A stretch of 64,000 nt of DNA from Marinicella sediminis (lineage in GTDB: Bacteria > Pseudomonadota > Gammaproteobacteria > Xanthomonadales > Marinicellaceae): assembly GCF_002000055.1 (NCBI RefSeq), contig NZ_MVBD01000006.1, positions 124,001-188,000 on the forward strand, written 5' to 3'. Shown in pieces: positions 45,252 through 54,049 of this stretch; the stretch's first letter is position 1, and the number at the start of each line of letters is the position of its first letter. The position numbers and the translations under genes were made by a program. The notes under the pieces were generated by a model. The model was not told the DNA's origin and ran no database searches. It worked only from the letters and a program-made list of their open reading frames with translations.

Positions 45252-46020
45252 TCACGGTGTTTCTGACGTGCTGTTATTGATGGTTGTGTAGGGCTTGGCA
45301 TATCCTATACCATGACCTTCCGGAAATGTTCCACAGGCCAGGTTAACACCAATTATCTCAAACACTTCATTCAATACAGGGTCCCCATTGGTTGCCTCAG
45401 ATTGAGGTCTTTACTCAAGAAAACATAGGACAGGACGTCTTCATCAAAAGACATCTCAAAGGCTGGACCTAACCGTTCATTTGAATTCATAACTGCGGCA
45501 TAAATTAACACTCTATCACCTCATTTGAGGTGGGTGCGGGCCAACATAATTGGTAACGAGTCAACCGATTTAAGTGGAGAAATAAACAAATCAGACTGGA
45601 GTGATTCCGGGGGACCTGTGTTGGAGGTTTTAATAGACACATTCTACTTGCTGAGGATGTTTTCATGACCTGCGAAGATGGGTTCAAAAGTCACGCTTTC
45701 TAATTATGACTTCAGTTCAGAACCCACATAATACCGGCTGAGTTCAACGGCCGGTCCCTGCAAGTGCTGGGCGGTCACTCCATATAGCTACTTATCATGT
45801 AACTTCACAAAGCCATTCCAGCCGTAGATTGTTCACTGAATATTAAAGGTTGGTACATATCAAATGGCTTGGGGTATGGCCTCTTAAGAGGCTTCAGAAT
45901 TAGCTTCTTCGGAAACACACATCTGAAGTGCACATCCACAGACACAACAACAGAATTCCTGATCGATTCTTCATGGCCACGTTTCCTTACTGATCATTTA
46001 CGGAGGATTCAACATAACAC
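45252..46020 (-). pseudogene. Multiply broken gene of unknown function
   Basis: Reading the minus strand gives a long protein-like chain interrupted many times. The clearest part reads GVTAQHLQGPAVELSRYYVG, then stop TAA, FEPIFAGHENILSK, TAG, NVSIKTSNTGPPESLQSD, LPIMLARTHLK, TGA, VLIYAAVMNSNERLGPAFEM, SFDEDVLSYVFLSKDLNLR. It then shifts frame to ATNGDPVLNEVFEIIGVNLA and ends in TSETP and TGA at 45252. An upstream part (VSVDVHFRCVFPKKLILKPL) is in yet another frame. At least five nonsense codons and two or three frameshifts show long decay. The parent family is not recognised; the beta-rich sequence suggests a secreted protein. Confidence 0.65.
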
Positions 46021-46060
46021 AGCAACTGGTGTTTTCCCGCCGGGTGTTATTGAACAGCTT

Positions 46061-46267
46061 TCACTGGCTGAACGGTTTCAGCCGGAACATTTCCTCATGT
46101 ATTTCTACGGCTTTTTGCACCACTTCAGCCGGGCTTTTCTGCCAGCTTTCCGGGTTGGCACACAAGCCAGCAATGATGCGGATCATCGCGTCTTCGCCCA
46201 GGCCAATGCCTTTTTTTTGAATGCCACCGATGTTTTGCGGATACACAGGGTTATTTGGGTGTTGCAT
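46061..46267 (-). CDS. Small conserved-looking protein, function unknown
   Basis: A 68-residue soluble protein (MQHPNNPVYPQNIGGIQKKG, then helix-forming ..EDAMIRIIAGLCANPESWQK and KAVEIHEEMFRLKP). ATG 46267 is preceded by GAGGAGACCCC, a strong ribosome-binding site, and the amino-acid pattern is non-random, so I believe it is real. It lies between a decayed gene and another broken small gene. The plus-strand frame at 45869-46288 is its shadow. Family unknown. Confidence 0.6.
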   Translation of the reverse strand: MQHPNNPVYPQNIGGIQKKGIGLGEDAMIRIIAGLCANPESWQKSPAEVVQKAVEIHEEMFRLKPFSQ

Positions 46268-46567
46268 GGGGTCTCCTCAACAATTTGACTGATGAATATT
46301 TTACTGATTCGACAAACAATCCCATGTGAAGCCTCTCAGAAAATCAATCCACCACAAATATGCTGATTTAACTCATTGAATATCAAAACCTTTTACCGGT
46401 AGTATGAAATCGGTAAGAAAGCTCAATGGCCTGATAAGTACTTTTATGAGCAATCAAGCTGTGCTGTGATTGTCTGTTCAAGACAGACCAGAGGCGGCAG
46501 CCTTTTTTTCGCCTGGCAAAAGCACTGCCGACTGTTCCATTGCCGGGCAATGAAGAGGAAGTAAACC

Positions 46568-46753
46568 GTGAGTAATAGCAAAACCTTAGATGTGAAAGTC
46601 AGCGATCAGGATTGGCAAAGAATGGCCAAACATGCGGGCATCCCGACTGAATAGTTAAAAGCCAAAGTGATGGACGCTTTGTCCTCACCTGAAGCTTTTC
46701 TGGCCAAAGCCACACCCACCAGTCCGGTGATCACTGGCCTGACCAATGGTTGA
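46568..46753 (+). pseudogene. Small gene interrupted by an in-frame TAG
   Basis: GTG 46568, preceded by GAGGAAG, opens a 61-codon frame (SNSKTLDVKVSDQDWQRMAK...GIPTE) that stops at TAG 46652-46654. It continues in the same frame as LKAKVMDALSSPEAFLAKAT...TGLTNG to TGA at 46751. A single CAG-to-TAG change would explain it, since Gln fits there. Amber read-through is the other possibility. No family recognised. It may be a recent pseudogene. Confidence 0.55.
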
Positions 46754-46840
46754 AAGCAGACAAGCCAGGAAAAACCAAACGGTCCGGCTCATTGAGTAAA
46801 GCCATTAATCATCAAAAATAACACCCAACAAGTCGGCCAC

Positions 46841-47116
46841 TCAGCCAAACAAAGACGACAGAAAATCCAGTATCCCGCCAACCACTTCCATCACCCCATC
46901 AAATAAGGCCTCAAAAAAGCCCAACACCATGTCCAATGGGCCTTCACTCACTATCACACTGGTTACCCCAAGACCCAGTACACTGGAGGCCATCATCGAA
47001 CCGGCGACCACATTAAAACCGGCAAAACTGACATAAATCAGCGCACCAATGAGCATAAAAGCTGAAATGGCTGAAATGATTCTTAACGGTAATGGTTTGG
47101 CTTTTCTGTTGCTCAT
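46841..47116 (-). CDS. Small membrane protein, unknown function
   Basis: A 91-residue protein from ATG 47116 with AGGAG seven bases upstream. A basic N-terminus (MSNRKAKPLPLR), then two hydrophobic helices (ISAISAFMLIGALIYVSFAG and VVAGSMMASSVLGLGVTSVI) and a C-terminal amphipathic/hydrophobic segment (GFFEALFDGVMEVVGGILDF). The frame extends to 47209, but without similarity or a good start. No family recognised. Confidence 0.6.
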   Translation of the reverse strand: MSNRKAKPLPLRIISAISAFMLIGALIYVSFAGFNVVAGSMMASSVLGLGVTSVIVSEGPLDMVLGFFEALFDGVMEVVGGILDFLSSLFG

Positions 47117-47328
47117 TTTGATAGCTCCTGTCAGGTCTCTTGTTATTTGGCAGCCAACTCCGTACCACTGCCAACCTGAATTGTAGATGACTGCTGGTCT
47201 GACTGTCAAAACTCAAAATCATACATATTTACACATACTTATTGCCAAGCCTTCATTGTCTGCTTTGATGGCATCCAGGGCATTAATATGGTATAAAAAT
47301 TATCAATGACGCTCAACCAATCCATGCC

Positions 47329-48477
47329 ATGACTTTATCTGACATTGACCTGATCAATATCAGCCAGTTTCTCATCAGCTTGATGATGACAGTGGTTTTT
47401 TTGCTGGCCTGGAAGATCATGGAAAAAAAGACCTATGTGTTGATGTGGGCATTGTTCTATGTGTTTGCCGCCGTCAACGGTGTGCTCAATGCCATCAACG
47501 ACGTCTTTCCCGACCGCAACCTTTATTGGGTGGTGGTCAATGCGGTGTCACTGCTCACTCAACTACTGGCATTGGCCGGCTTCAGGATGCGCGCCGGCAG
47601 AATGCCACTGACCCACCTGATACTGGGGTATTTTGCACTGGTCCTTAGCTTGGTGGTGGTGTTCACTTACCTGTATCCTCACATGGGACTGCGTATGGTT
47701 TTCATCCCGGCTTCGGGTGCACTGGTGGTGGTGGCCATTGCCCGGGAAATCTGGCGCACTGATCAAGCCCTGCGCACCGCTGAAATCAGCGCCATCGTGT
47801 TGTTCATGCTGTACGCCCTCGTCCAGGCCACCAGTGGTACCCTGGCGTTGTTACAAGGCGCCGAACGTGATGCTTATTTTCTCAACCTATATTCTCAGGT
47901 TAACTTCCTGTTCATGCCGGCTTTTTTTGCCGGACTTGGCTTGTTCACCTTACTGATTTTGGTTGATGACCTGGCCAGCAAACTCAAGCGGCAGGCCATC
48001 ACTGACTACCTGACTGGTTTACTTAACAGACGTGGCTTCAAACAACAGGCCGACGCACTGATCAGGCAACAACACAAATCAAGTGACCGACTTGCGGTCA
48101 TCGTGGCTGACATCGACCACTTTAAAAACATCAATGACCAATACGGCCATCAGATTGGTGACGAAGTCTTACAATACGTGTCGCGGGGCATGCGTCAGTT
48201 ACTGTCCCCGCCGGCTGTCATGGGCCGAACCGGAGGCGAAGAGTTTGCGGTGGTGATACAAGCCAAAGACATCAGGGCAGCTGAACTTTTCGCTGAACAC
48301 CTGAGGCATCAACTGTCTGAACAAAGCCGCAACACCAACCCTGATTTGCACATCACTGGCAGTTTTGGCGTAGCGATGATCAATGACAGCCTGGAACAGG
48401 CCCTGATTCAAGCAGACCATGCCATGTATCAAGCCAAAAGTGCCGGCCGCAACCGGGTGGTGGTGACCCACACCTGA
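47329..48477 (+). CDS. Diguanylate cyclase with N-terminal membrane domain
   Basis: A 382-residue protein. The first 210 residues contain six or seven hydrophobic segments (a sensor of unknown ligand). The GGDEF domain follows (about 220-380): DYLTGLLNRRGFKQQ, ADIDHFKNINDQYGHQIGDE, and the active-site motif GRTGGEEFAVV. GGEEF is an active form, so c-di-GMP synthesis is expected. The RxxD product-inhibition site is not seen before the motif. Confidence 0.93.
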   Translation: MTLSDIDLINISQFLISLMMTVVFLLAWKIMEKKTYVLMWALFYVFAAVNGVLNAINDVFPDRNLYWVVVNAVSLLTQLLALAGFRMRAGRMPLTHLILGYFALVLSLVVVFTYLYPHMGLRMVFIPASGALVVVAIAREIWRTDQALRTAEISAIVLFMLYALVQATSGTLALLQGAERDAYFLNLYSQVNFLFMPAFFAGLGLFTLLILVDDLASKLKRQAITDYLTGLLNRRGFKQQADALIRQQHKSSDRLAVIVADIDHFKNINDQYGHQIGDEVLQYVSRGMRQLLSPPAVMGRTGGEEFAVVIQAKDIRAAELFAEHLRHQLSEQSRNTNPDLHITGSFGVAMINDSLEQALIQADHAMYQAKSAGRNRVVVTHT

Positions 48478-48509
48478 ATGATCACAGCCGGACCATCGCA
48501 ACCTGTTCT

Positions 48510-48553
48510 GCGGACAGCTTATCATCGGCTGTTCCGCCGACTTGATCAGGCAA
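48510..48553 (-). repeat. Copy 1 of a degenerate 45-base repeat
   Basis: Minus strand TTGCCTGATCAAGTCGGCGG followed by a TGATAAGCTGTCC-type end. It resembles the copies at 48798 and 49829 (shared core CCTRAYCAAGT..GC and TGATSATC.GCTSTCC). Confidence 0.45.
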
Positions 48554-48797
48554 AACAGGTTGTGCACAGACATCGGTTTGGCCGCAGACCAGAAAGTCTT
48601 CTGTGAGTGTCGTCACTCGTTCATAGAGACAAGGCGGTTTAACACAATCAGCAAGCCTTGGTGTAGTATTCGCGGAACCGTGGCCTCTTCTGCATGATCA
48701 CCTGGACGGGATAAATAGAGAAAATTACCTGGCGCAATTGCTGTCCTGCTAACCTGACATACCTGCATCCATACAGGCAAGCGACCGGAAAGATCAT

Positions 48798-48845
48798 AGG
48801 AGAGCTGATGATCAGCTCGACCCGCCGACTTGGTTAGGCAGATCA
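48798..48845 (-). repeat. Copy 2 of the degenerate repeat
   Basis: Minus strand ATGATCTGCCTAACCAAGTC and, further on, TGATCATCAGCTCTCC. It is closest to the plus-strand copy at 49829, so the pair forms an imperfect inverted repeat about 1 kb apart. Confidence 0.6.
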
Positions 48846-49234
48846 TGCAGATATGGCGGTTTGACGAAGTCAAGAAGCCATAATGGAATGATCGATAAGC
48901 CGTGAGCGATAGCGAATCAGAGCGTCGAACGCTTGATCACACGACATGATCGCCGAGGCCTCGGTCTCTGTTCCAGACGAGACCCTAACTCCTCCATCCG
49001 TAGAGTCGGCTTTCACTTTTGTCAGGAACAATAGTGAATGAAGTCCCAAGGTCATTCCTATACGACTGCTGGTTTTTGCAGCGCGAAAAAAAACATGCCT
49101 TAATGACGACTGTGTGAATGCAGTTGTTAGAGCCGAGTCTGGACCGGAGTCTGGATCGGAGGCCGGTAACCCAGGATCATTGCAAAGATGTGTTCATTTA
49201 TTGGCTCAGAATAGCGTGGAATTAAACCTGGTAT

Positions 49235-49642
49235 TTACTTGTTCGGCTTGCCCCATATTGAAATGACAAACGGGAACACCGCAAACAGCAGCAATGAAAC
49301 CAGATAAGCTGCACCTGCTAATGAGTATCTGGATGTCACATATGTAACGATGGACATTTCCCGCAGCGCCAACACCAGTGAAAATTCAACCATCAACAAA
49401 CAACCCAGGGCCATTACGCCCACCCACAGCAGTTGAGCCGGCTTCAGTCCATCACCCGCCAGGCCGACAATGTAACGAGCAACCACAAAACTCGCCAAAA
49501 CCATCAGCGGGAATTCAAGCAATTCCGCCTGATCATCACCCAGTTGCGGCGCCACATAAAGCACCCTGATGGTGCCCAGCACAAAGCCAATTGTGAATAC
49601 GATGGCAAAGTATAAAGCTGAATATTTGAGGATCTTTTTCAT
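49235..49642 (-). CDS. Four-helix membrane protein, unknown function
   Basis: A 135-residue integral membrane protein beginning MKKILKYSALYFAIVFTIGF with four hydrophobic helices. Conserved-looking polar residues lie between helices (GTIRVLYVAPQLGDDQAELL, GLKPAQLLWVG). The shape resembles small uncharacterised membrane proteins of gammaproteobacteria; I cannot name a family with certainty. It stands alone, flanked by non-coding DNA. Confidence 0.75.
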   Translation of the reverse strand: MKKILKYSALYFAIVFTIGFVLGTIRVLYVAPQLGDDQAELLEFPLMVLASFVVARYIVGLAGDGLKPAQLLWVGVMALGCLLMVEFSLVLALREMSIVTYVTSRYSLAGAAYLVSLLLFAVFPFVISIWGKPNK

Positions 49643-49828
49643 AAGCAGAATTAAATAAACCTGTTAAGGTATCCTGGCTGAGTGCATTTCATTCTAAATC
49701 ATTGATTTGTGACATTGAAGCAATTAATGGCTGCTCTGTAACGCTTCACTGTTGAATGTTTGAAAAGGATAACCTGATGCTGACCGATGGTTATTGGGTG
49801 TTATTCATGAAGACTGAGCCATGCTTCT
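49643..49828. other. Non-coding stretch before the AraC regulator, left part
   Basis: No convincing open frame. It leads into the third copy of the degenerate repeat (49829) and a REP-like hairpin (49880), after which the AraC gene's 3' end follows. Confidence 0.5.
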
Positions 49829-49876
49829 ATGATCTGCCTAACCAAGTTTGCAGACAGAATTGATCATCTGCTCTCC
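49829..49876 (+). repeat. Copy 3 of the degenerate repeat
   Basis: ATGATCTGCCTAACCAAGTT and then TGATCATCTGCTCTCC. It is nearly the reverse complement of 48798-48845. Confidence 0.6.
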
Positions 49877-49879
49877 CCG

Positions 49880-49911
49880 GCGCGTTGTCTTCAGTCAACG
49901 TTGTCGCAGGC
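49880..49911 (+). repeat. REP-like hairpin (isolated copy)
   Basis: GCGTTGTCTTCAGTCAACGT followed by TGTCGCAGG. It matches the right half of the REPINs at 58811/62054 (GCGTCGGCTTCTGCCAACGT...GCCGCGAGG) and the hairpin beside the 58.1-kb transposase. The GGAG head is absent, so it is probably degraded. Confidence 0.55.
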
Positions 49912-49959
49912 CGCTGTTGCCAAATATCAGCACACATAAAGTTGGCTTGATTCAGCCGT

Positions 49960-51021
49960 TTAGCCAACCGGCTGTTGCTGGCGAAATTCCCGCGGTGTCA
50001 TTCCGGTAAATTCTTTGAAAGCACGGTTAAAAGGACCCAATGAATTAAAACCACAATCATAAGCAACTGTAGAGATGGTGAGGTGCCGGGTTTCAGGGTT
50101 CTGAAAAATGTGCTTTGCCCGATCTATGCGATGACTGTTCAAAAAATGATTGAAATTTCGAAACTGCAGGTGGTTGGTTATACAACGGGTGATTTTGTAT
50201 TCCTGCTCACCAAGCTGGTCGGCAAAATCAGCCACTTTCAGATTGACTGTGGTCAATAAATCATCATTCCCGATGGCCTTCTGGATGCGCCGGACAAGGC
50301 CTTCAACTGTATCCTTATCGGTCTCATGGGACAAGGCTTGTTGCAGTGGGTTTCTGAACCTGTACCAGACCACAACCCGACTGCCTGCCACGGTCAAGAT
50401 GGCACAAGTGGTCAGCAGGGCTGATTTCCAGGTGGCCGCCACAGAACCGTCACCAGCACCTGATAACCATAGGATGGCAATACCAACCACCAGGCTGAAC
50501 CCAGCGACAAACATCACCCTGAAGTGGCGCTCTGCGGAACAACGCAACCTGTGATAGCCCTGCAACACTTCCTTATAAATAAACACGATGGCCGTCACAC
50601 AAATCATGGAAGCGGCATTACCAAACACCCGCCCAGCTTCTCCGGCAATGCCGGCAGGCCCCACAGGAATCATCAATGCCGCCAAGGCTTCAAACACAAT
50701 AGCCACAGGGACCACAGCGAACATCCGCGGCCGCCAGTCCTTACGTCGGCGAAACAGCATACGACTGAGCAGCCAGAACCAGGCACAACCACCCGATCCG
50801 GCCACCACCAACACATAATAACTGAATCCGGAAGACATGTTGGTCATCCTGATCGCGGATGAACACAGGATGGACAAGGCAAAACTCCACCACACCAGGA
50901 TCATTGGTTCAATCCGTTTTAAACGACCCAATAAATTGGCAGCGTACACCAACAAGGTTGGTGCTTTGTTATCCGGTGCCGGTTGAGTGGTGATGCGTCG
51001 CAATAGTTGATCGGTCCACAT
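49960..51021 (-). CDS. AraC family transcriptional regulator with membrane domain
   Basis: A 353-residue protein. Residues 30-215 hold six or seven hydrophobic helices, and the C-terminal 100 residues form an AraC-type double HTH (NHFLNSHRIDRAKHIFQNPE, then ISTVAYDCGFNSLGPFNRAF, and TGMTPREFRQQ). A membrane-bound AraC regulator reads a membrane or extracellular signal. It is divergent from the DUF2306-type gene at 51183, a plausible target, but no operator is apparent in the 161-base gap. Confidence 0.85.
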   Translation of the reverse strand: MWTDQLLRRITTQPAPDNKAPTLLVYAANLLGRLKRIEPMILVWWSFALSILCSSAIRMTNMSSGFSYYVLVVAGSGGCAWFWLLSRMLFRRRKDWRPRMFAVVPVAIVFEALAALMIPVGPAGIAGEAGRVFGNAASMICVTAIVFIYKEVLQGYHRLRCSAERHFRVMFVAGFSLVVGIAILWLSGAGDGSVAATWKSALLTTCAILTVAGSRVVVWYRFRNPLQQALSHETDKDTVEGLVRRIQKAIGNDDLLTTVNLKVADFADQLGEQEYKITRCITNHLQFRNFNHFLNSHRIDRAKHIFQNPETRHLTISTVAYDCGFNSLGPFNRAFKEFTGMTPREFRQQQPVG

Positions 51022-51182
51022 GATTTATTCCCATACACTTAGTTAAGGTCACTAAAACTGGTCGATTTCCAAAATGACTAGACAGGTGTCATCAAATCCC
51101 AATACTGAGCTGAAAGGTCCTCAAGACCAGACAACCGAATGACCATGATAACACAACACCTGCACAACACTGAGGAACAAGC

Positions 51183-52016
51183 ATGACAATACAACAGACT
51201 TTAACTGCCGGTAGGCGCTCCCCTGTTTTTGCCACAAAAGTACTGAATGGTTCAGCCAAACTGTGGTTTTCAATCATTCTGGCCGGGCAGGCCATGTTCG
51301 CATTTTACATCGTTGCTTTTTATTATGCTGCCACCGCTGCCAATGAAATTGAACGATTCAACCAGGTAATGCCTGCTGGTTTTATCGCCGGTGAATTTTG
51401 GGGCAACATCGCCGTCATTGGCCACGTGCTGTTTGCCGCCATCATCACGGTCGGTGGCTTACTACAATTGATACCAGCCATGCGCAACAAATTTCCGGCC
51501 GTGCATCGCTGGAATGGCAGGCTGTATGTGGTCATTGCCATTGTCATGAGTCTGAGTGGCGCATTCATGATCATCACCCGGCATGACAATATCATCGGCG
51601 ACTGGTTTGGGCATCTGACCCTGTTGATCAATGGCGCACTCATTTTGATCTGTGCCACCATGGCCTTTAAATGGGCCCGGCAGCGGCAGTTTAGCCGACA
51701 CCGGGTATGGGCACTGCGGCTGTTTGTTGCGGTCAGTGGGGTTTGGTTGTTTCGGGTTGGATTGATGGCCTGGCTGACCGTGCATGGCAAACCGGTTGGG
51801 TTTGATCCCGTCAGTTTCACTGGTCCCTTTTTGAAGGTACTTTACACCCTGGTATACATCATGCCGTTGTTGTTCCTTGAGGTTTATCTGCGGGCTCAGT
51901 CCAGTCAGTCTGTGCGTCAAAAGCTGATCACTGCCACAGGGGTTTTTCTGCTCAACATCATACTCGCCGTTGGGGTTTTTGCCGCCATCATGGGCATGTG
52001 GCTGCCCAGGATATGA
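51183..52016 (+). CDS. DUF2306-like multi-pass membrane protein
   Basis: A 277-residue protein with about seven hydrophobic helices. GLLQLIPAMRNKFPAVHRWN followed by GRLYVVIAIVMSLSGAFMI, and RQFSRHRVWALRLFVAVSGV, are typical of the DUF2306 family; the family's His residues (HRWNGR, SRHRVWALR) suggest a haem- or metal-binding role, unproven. A ribosome-binding site GAGGAA lies before ATG 51183. Likely controlled by the divergent AraC protein. Confidence 0.75.
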   Translation: MTIQQTLTAGRRSPVFATKVLNGSAKLWFSIILAGQAMFAFYIVAFYYAATAANEIERFNQVMPAGFIAGEFWGNIAVIGHVLFAAIITVGGLLQLIPAMRNKFPAVHRWNGRLYVVIAIVMSLSGAFMIITRHDNIIGDWFGHLTLLINGALILICATMAFKWARQRQFSRHRVWALRLFVAVSGVWLFRVGLMAWLTVHGKPVGFDPVSFTGPFLKVLYTLVYIMPLLFLEVYLRAQSSQSVRQKLITATGVFLLNIILAVGVFAAIMGMWLPRI

Positions 52017-52129
52017 GCAACCACTGTAGAGCGCAGCTGATCAATTGAACTGACTGACCGGTTCTGATCTACAGGTCTTGAACAACAACCCTCCTGGTTG
52101 CTGTAAAGAAAACCAGATGATGTATTTGC

Positions 52130-52163
52130 AACCAGCAGGATGGAGCAATCCATCCTGCTGGTT
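52130..52163. terminator. Perfect 14-bp hairpin downstream of the DUF2306-like gene
   Basis: AACCAGCAGGATGG and CCATCCTGCTGGTT pair around AGCAAT. There is no T run directly after, so Rho-independent termination is uncertain. The rest of 52017-52417 holds no gene that I can see. Confidence 0.55.
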
Positions 52164-52417
52164 ATGCCGGTTTTACTGATTCATCCCTCACCTATCAAGA
52201 CATTCATCTGTGTTTCAGGCATTTGAAGATGAGATGAAATCACAGTGACATTTTGAATCAACACAGTAACTTTCGCTGTGGATGCAAAAAGACATAATGA
52301 TACGAAGAGTTATACCACTTTATTCATAAACTACCATATAAGATCTGCTCAATGGTTCCTGGCAAAGTGATCGTATAGCGGACTCTTTGTCCAAAAACAG
52401 GTGCTTGTTCTGTTGTT

Positions 52418-53248
52418 TTATGTTTTGTGGATAATCATCTCAACCGGAGCAATCAAACCACTGGCTATATTATCAACCATATTCTTGATTTTTGGGGCTG
52501 TGCTTGCTTGCATCAGAATATGAAGACCCAATGGGGGTGGACCCCCATTTTCCTTGGTTTTTGCGCGTAACTGTTTAAAGAACTCCATTGAAAAATCACG
52601 GCGATTGTTCTCTCTGAAGATTTCAAATCCGGCATCGCTAATGGCTTGTTTGTATTGAGCGGGTGTAGACAATTTACTGGTAGCACCTTCAGTCGCCCAT
52701 GGAACGGGGTAAGTCAATTCACCATCAATTTGTCGCATAATGTCATAAACGCCGAAGGTTGTCCCGGGTTTTAGCACCCGAAAAATTTCGGCAAAAAGCG
52801 ACGCTTTGTCTTCAATATTCATGCCCACGTGGAGCATATAACCTGCGTCGAATGAACCATCCTGAAAAGGCATCGTCAATGCACTGCCTTGTTCAAGCGT
52901 TACATATTTATCAAGACCTAACCAACCACACAGTACTTTTCCGGTCTCAATATACTCAGGTGACAGGTCGATTCCGGTGACCTGGTTTTTATATTGAGAT
53001 GCCAGATATCTGGCCGCACCACCTAAACCACAACCCACATCCAATACGGAGTCTTGTTCAGAAAAATGAAGCTGATCAAACAAATGATCTGTTGCCAGGC
53101 GTCCTCCGATATGGAACTCATCGACTGGCGCAAGATCTGCAATGGTCACATCCCCAATTGTTTTACCGAGAACCGGGAGTGCTGCTTCTATGGCCTCAAG
53201 CAAACCGCCATGTAAATAGTGGTCTGATACAGATTTATCATACGACAT
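52418..53248 (-). CDS. Class I SAM-dependent methyltransferase
   Basis: A 276-residue methyltransferase with SAM loop SVLDVGCGLGGAARYLAS, the post-I residue segment VTGIDLSPEYIETG and motif GYMLHVGMNIEDKASLF. The layout resembles small-molecule methyltransferases (sarcosine/dimethylglycine or Erg6-like types) more than rRNA enzymes. ATG 53248 has AGGAGG eight bases upstream and is clearly the start; the frame itself extends 33 bases further. Substrate unknown. It stands alone in the accessory region. Confidence 0.86.
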   Translation of the reverse strand: MSYDKSVSDHYLHGGLLEAIEAALPVLGKTIGDVTIADLAPVDEFHIGGRLATDHLFDQLHFSEQDSVLDVGCGLGGAARYLASQYKNQVTGIDLSPEYIETGKVLCGWLGLDKYVTLEQGSALTMPFQDGSFDAGYMLHVGMNIEDKASLFAEIFRVLKPGTTFGVYDIMRQIDGELTYPVPWATEGATSKLSTPAQYKQAISDAGFEIFRENNRRDFSMEFFKQLRAKTKENGGPPPLGLHILMQASTAPKIKNMVDNIASGLIAPVEMIIHKT

Positions 53249-53281
53249 AAAATTAACCTCCTGGTTTCTGATTCTGAACAA

Positions 53282-53668
53282 AACAGCTGCGTGTTTTCGG
53301 TTTTTTAGCGCTCCGTGTATGGATGCCTTCTCACAGAATACCAGACCCCAATACGCGTACGTTGTTTCTCATTGTAAGTCATTGATTTCTTTAAATGAAA
53401 AAAAGCCATGCTCATCAGGTGTCTGTTACGGACAAAAGATCGATCGCAAGGTGGGCAGGCCCTTAAGACTGCTTTGAATGCAGTTGTGGTGATTTGACGC
53501 AGTCAATATGCCTCATCATAATGATTGATCAGCCATTTGCTTATCAAAGAAAAAAACCTGACTAACCACCAGGATAACGACTGTATGGATAAAAGAAGTA
53601 AGCGCCGAGACTGGATCGGAGGCCGGTGCCCAAGATCACTCCTGGTGACATCTTCCTGGATCCTGTGT
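53282..53668. other. Non-coding stretch with one repeat unit
   Basis: No supported gene. It contains the unit at 53601-53627 shared with 49.1 kb, and an AT-rich centre near 53500-53580. Confidence 0.45.
53601..53627 (+). repeat. Dispersed repeat, second copy (first at 49131-49167)
   Basis: AGCGCCGAGACTGGATCGGA followed by GGCCGGT. At 49.13-49.17 kb the same core CTGGATCGGAGGCCGGT follows AGCCGAGTCTGG, with part of the unit doubled (GGACCGGAGTCTGGATCGG). Origin unknown. Confidence 0.55.
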
Positions 53669-53833
53669 TCAAGACATGGCGAGGTTGACCATTTTGGCAG
53701 ACACAATGAACATCACCCCAACCAAAATACCGATCAACGTGGCTTTGATCACGGCTCGTTTTTTGGAGGTTTTATCATGGTCTTTATTTGCTTTTTGTTC
53801 CTGGGTTTCAGTGCTTTCGTTTGTCATATTCAT
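53669..53833 (-). CDS. Candidate small single-helix membrane protein
   Basis: From ATG 53833: a charged N-terminus (MNMTNESTETQEQKANKD, KTSKKRAVIK) followed by one transmembrane helix (ATLIGILVGVMFIVSAKMVN), 54 residues. The polar-then-hydrophobic layout is sensible, but the ribosome-binding site is poor, so this is a candidate only. The frame extends upstream to a TTG at 53869. Confidence 0.4.
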   Translation of the reverse strand: MNMTNESTETQEQKANKDHDKTSKKRAVIKATLIGILVGVMFIVSAKMVNLAMS

Positions 53834-54049
53834 GGTTTTTGATGTTGTTTGTGTTGTTTGTGGTCTCAATTCTGTGATGGCAAAAACGTCAGCACCTACA
53901 CCTGACCTGGTTGCTTGTGCAATTCACTCTGATTCATGTATAACATAACGCTTGAACTGCTGAGAAAAACATCTGGCGATCAGGGTTTTTTCGCGGGAAA
54001 CATGTGGTTTGTCCAATTGATTTCATCCGGTGATGTCTTCTTGATACCA

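Larger units (their letters stand above)
48478..49234. other. Gene-poor region with decayed coding remnants and repeats
   Basis: No intact gene can be supported. On the minus strand, 48482-48697 is open without a start codon and reads like the C-terminus of a secreted protein (CVKPPCLYERVTTLTEDFLV, then VLPDQVGGTADDKLSAEQVA). Two further short minus frames up to 49055 look random. The repeats listed separately fall here. Confidence 0.4.

Noticed and set aside
45869-46288. Plus-strand frame of 139 codons
   Set aside because: It overlaps the small minus-strand gene with a strong ribosome-binding site and the decayed gene beside it. It has no ribosome-binding site of its own, so it is a shadow.
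48613-49055. Two minus-strand frames (86 and 61 codons)
   Set aside because: Amino-acid order looks random, there are no ribosome-binding sites, and they sit in a decayed, repeat-bearing interval.
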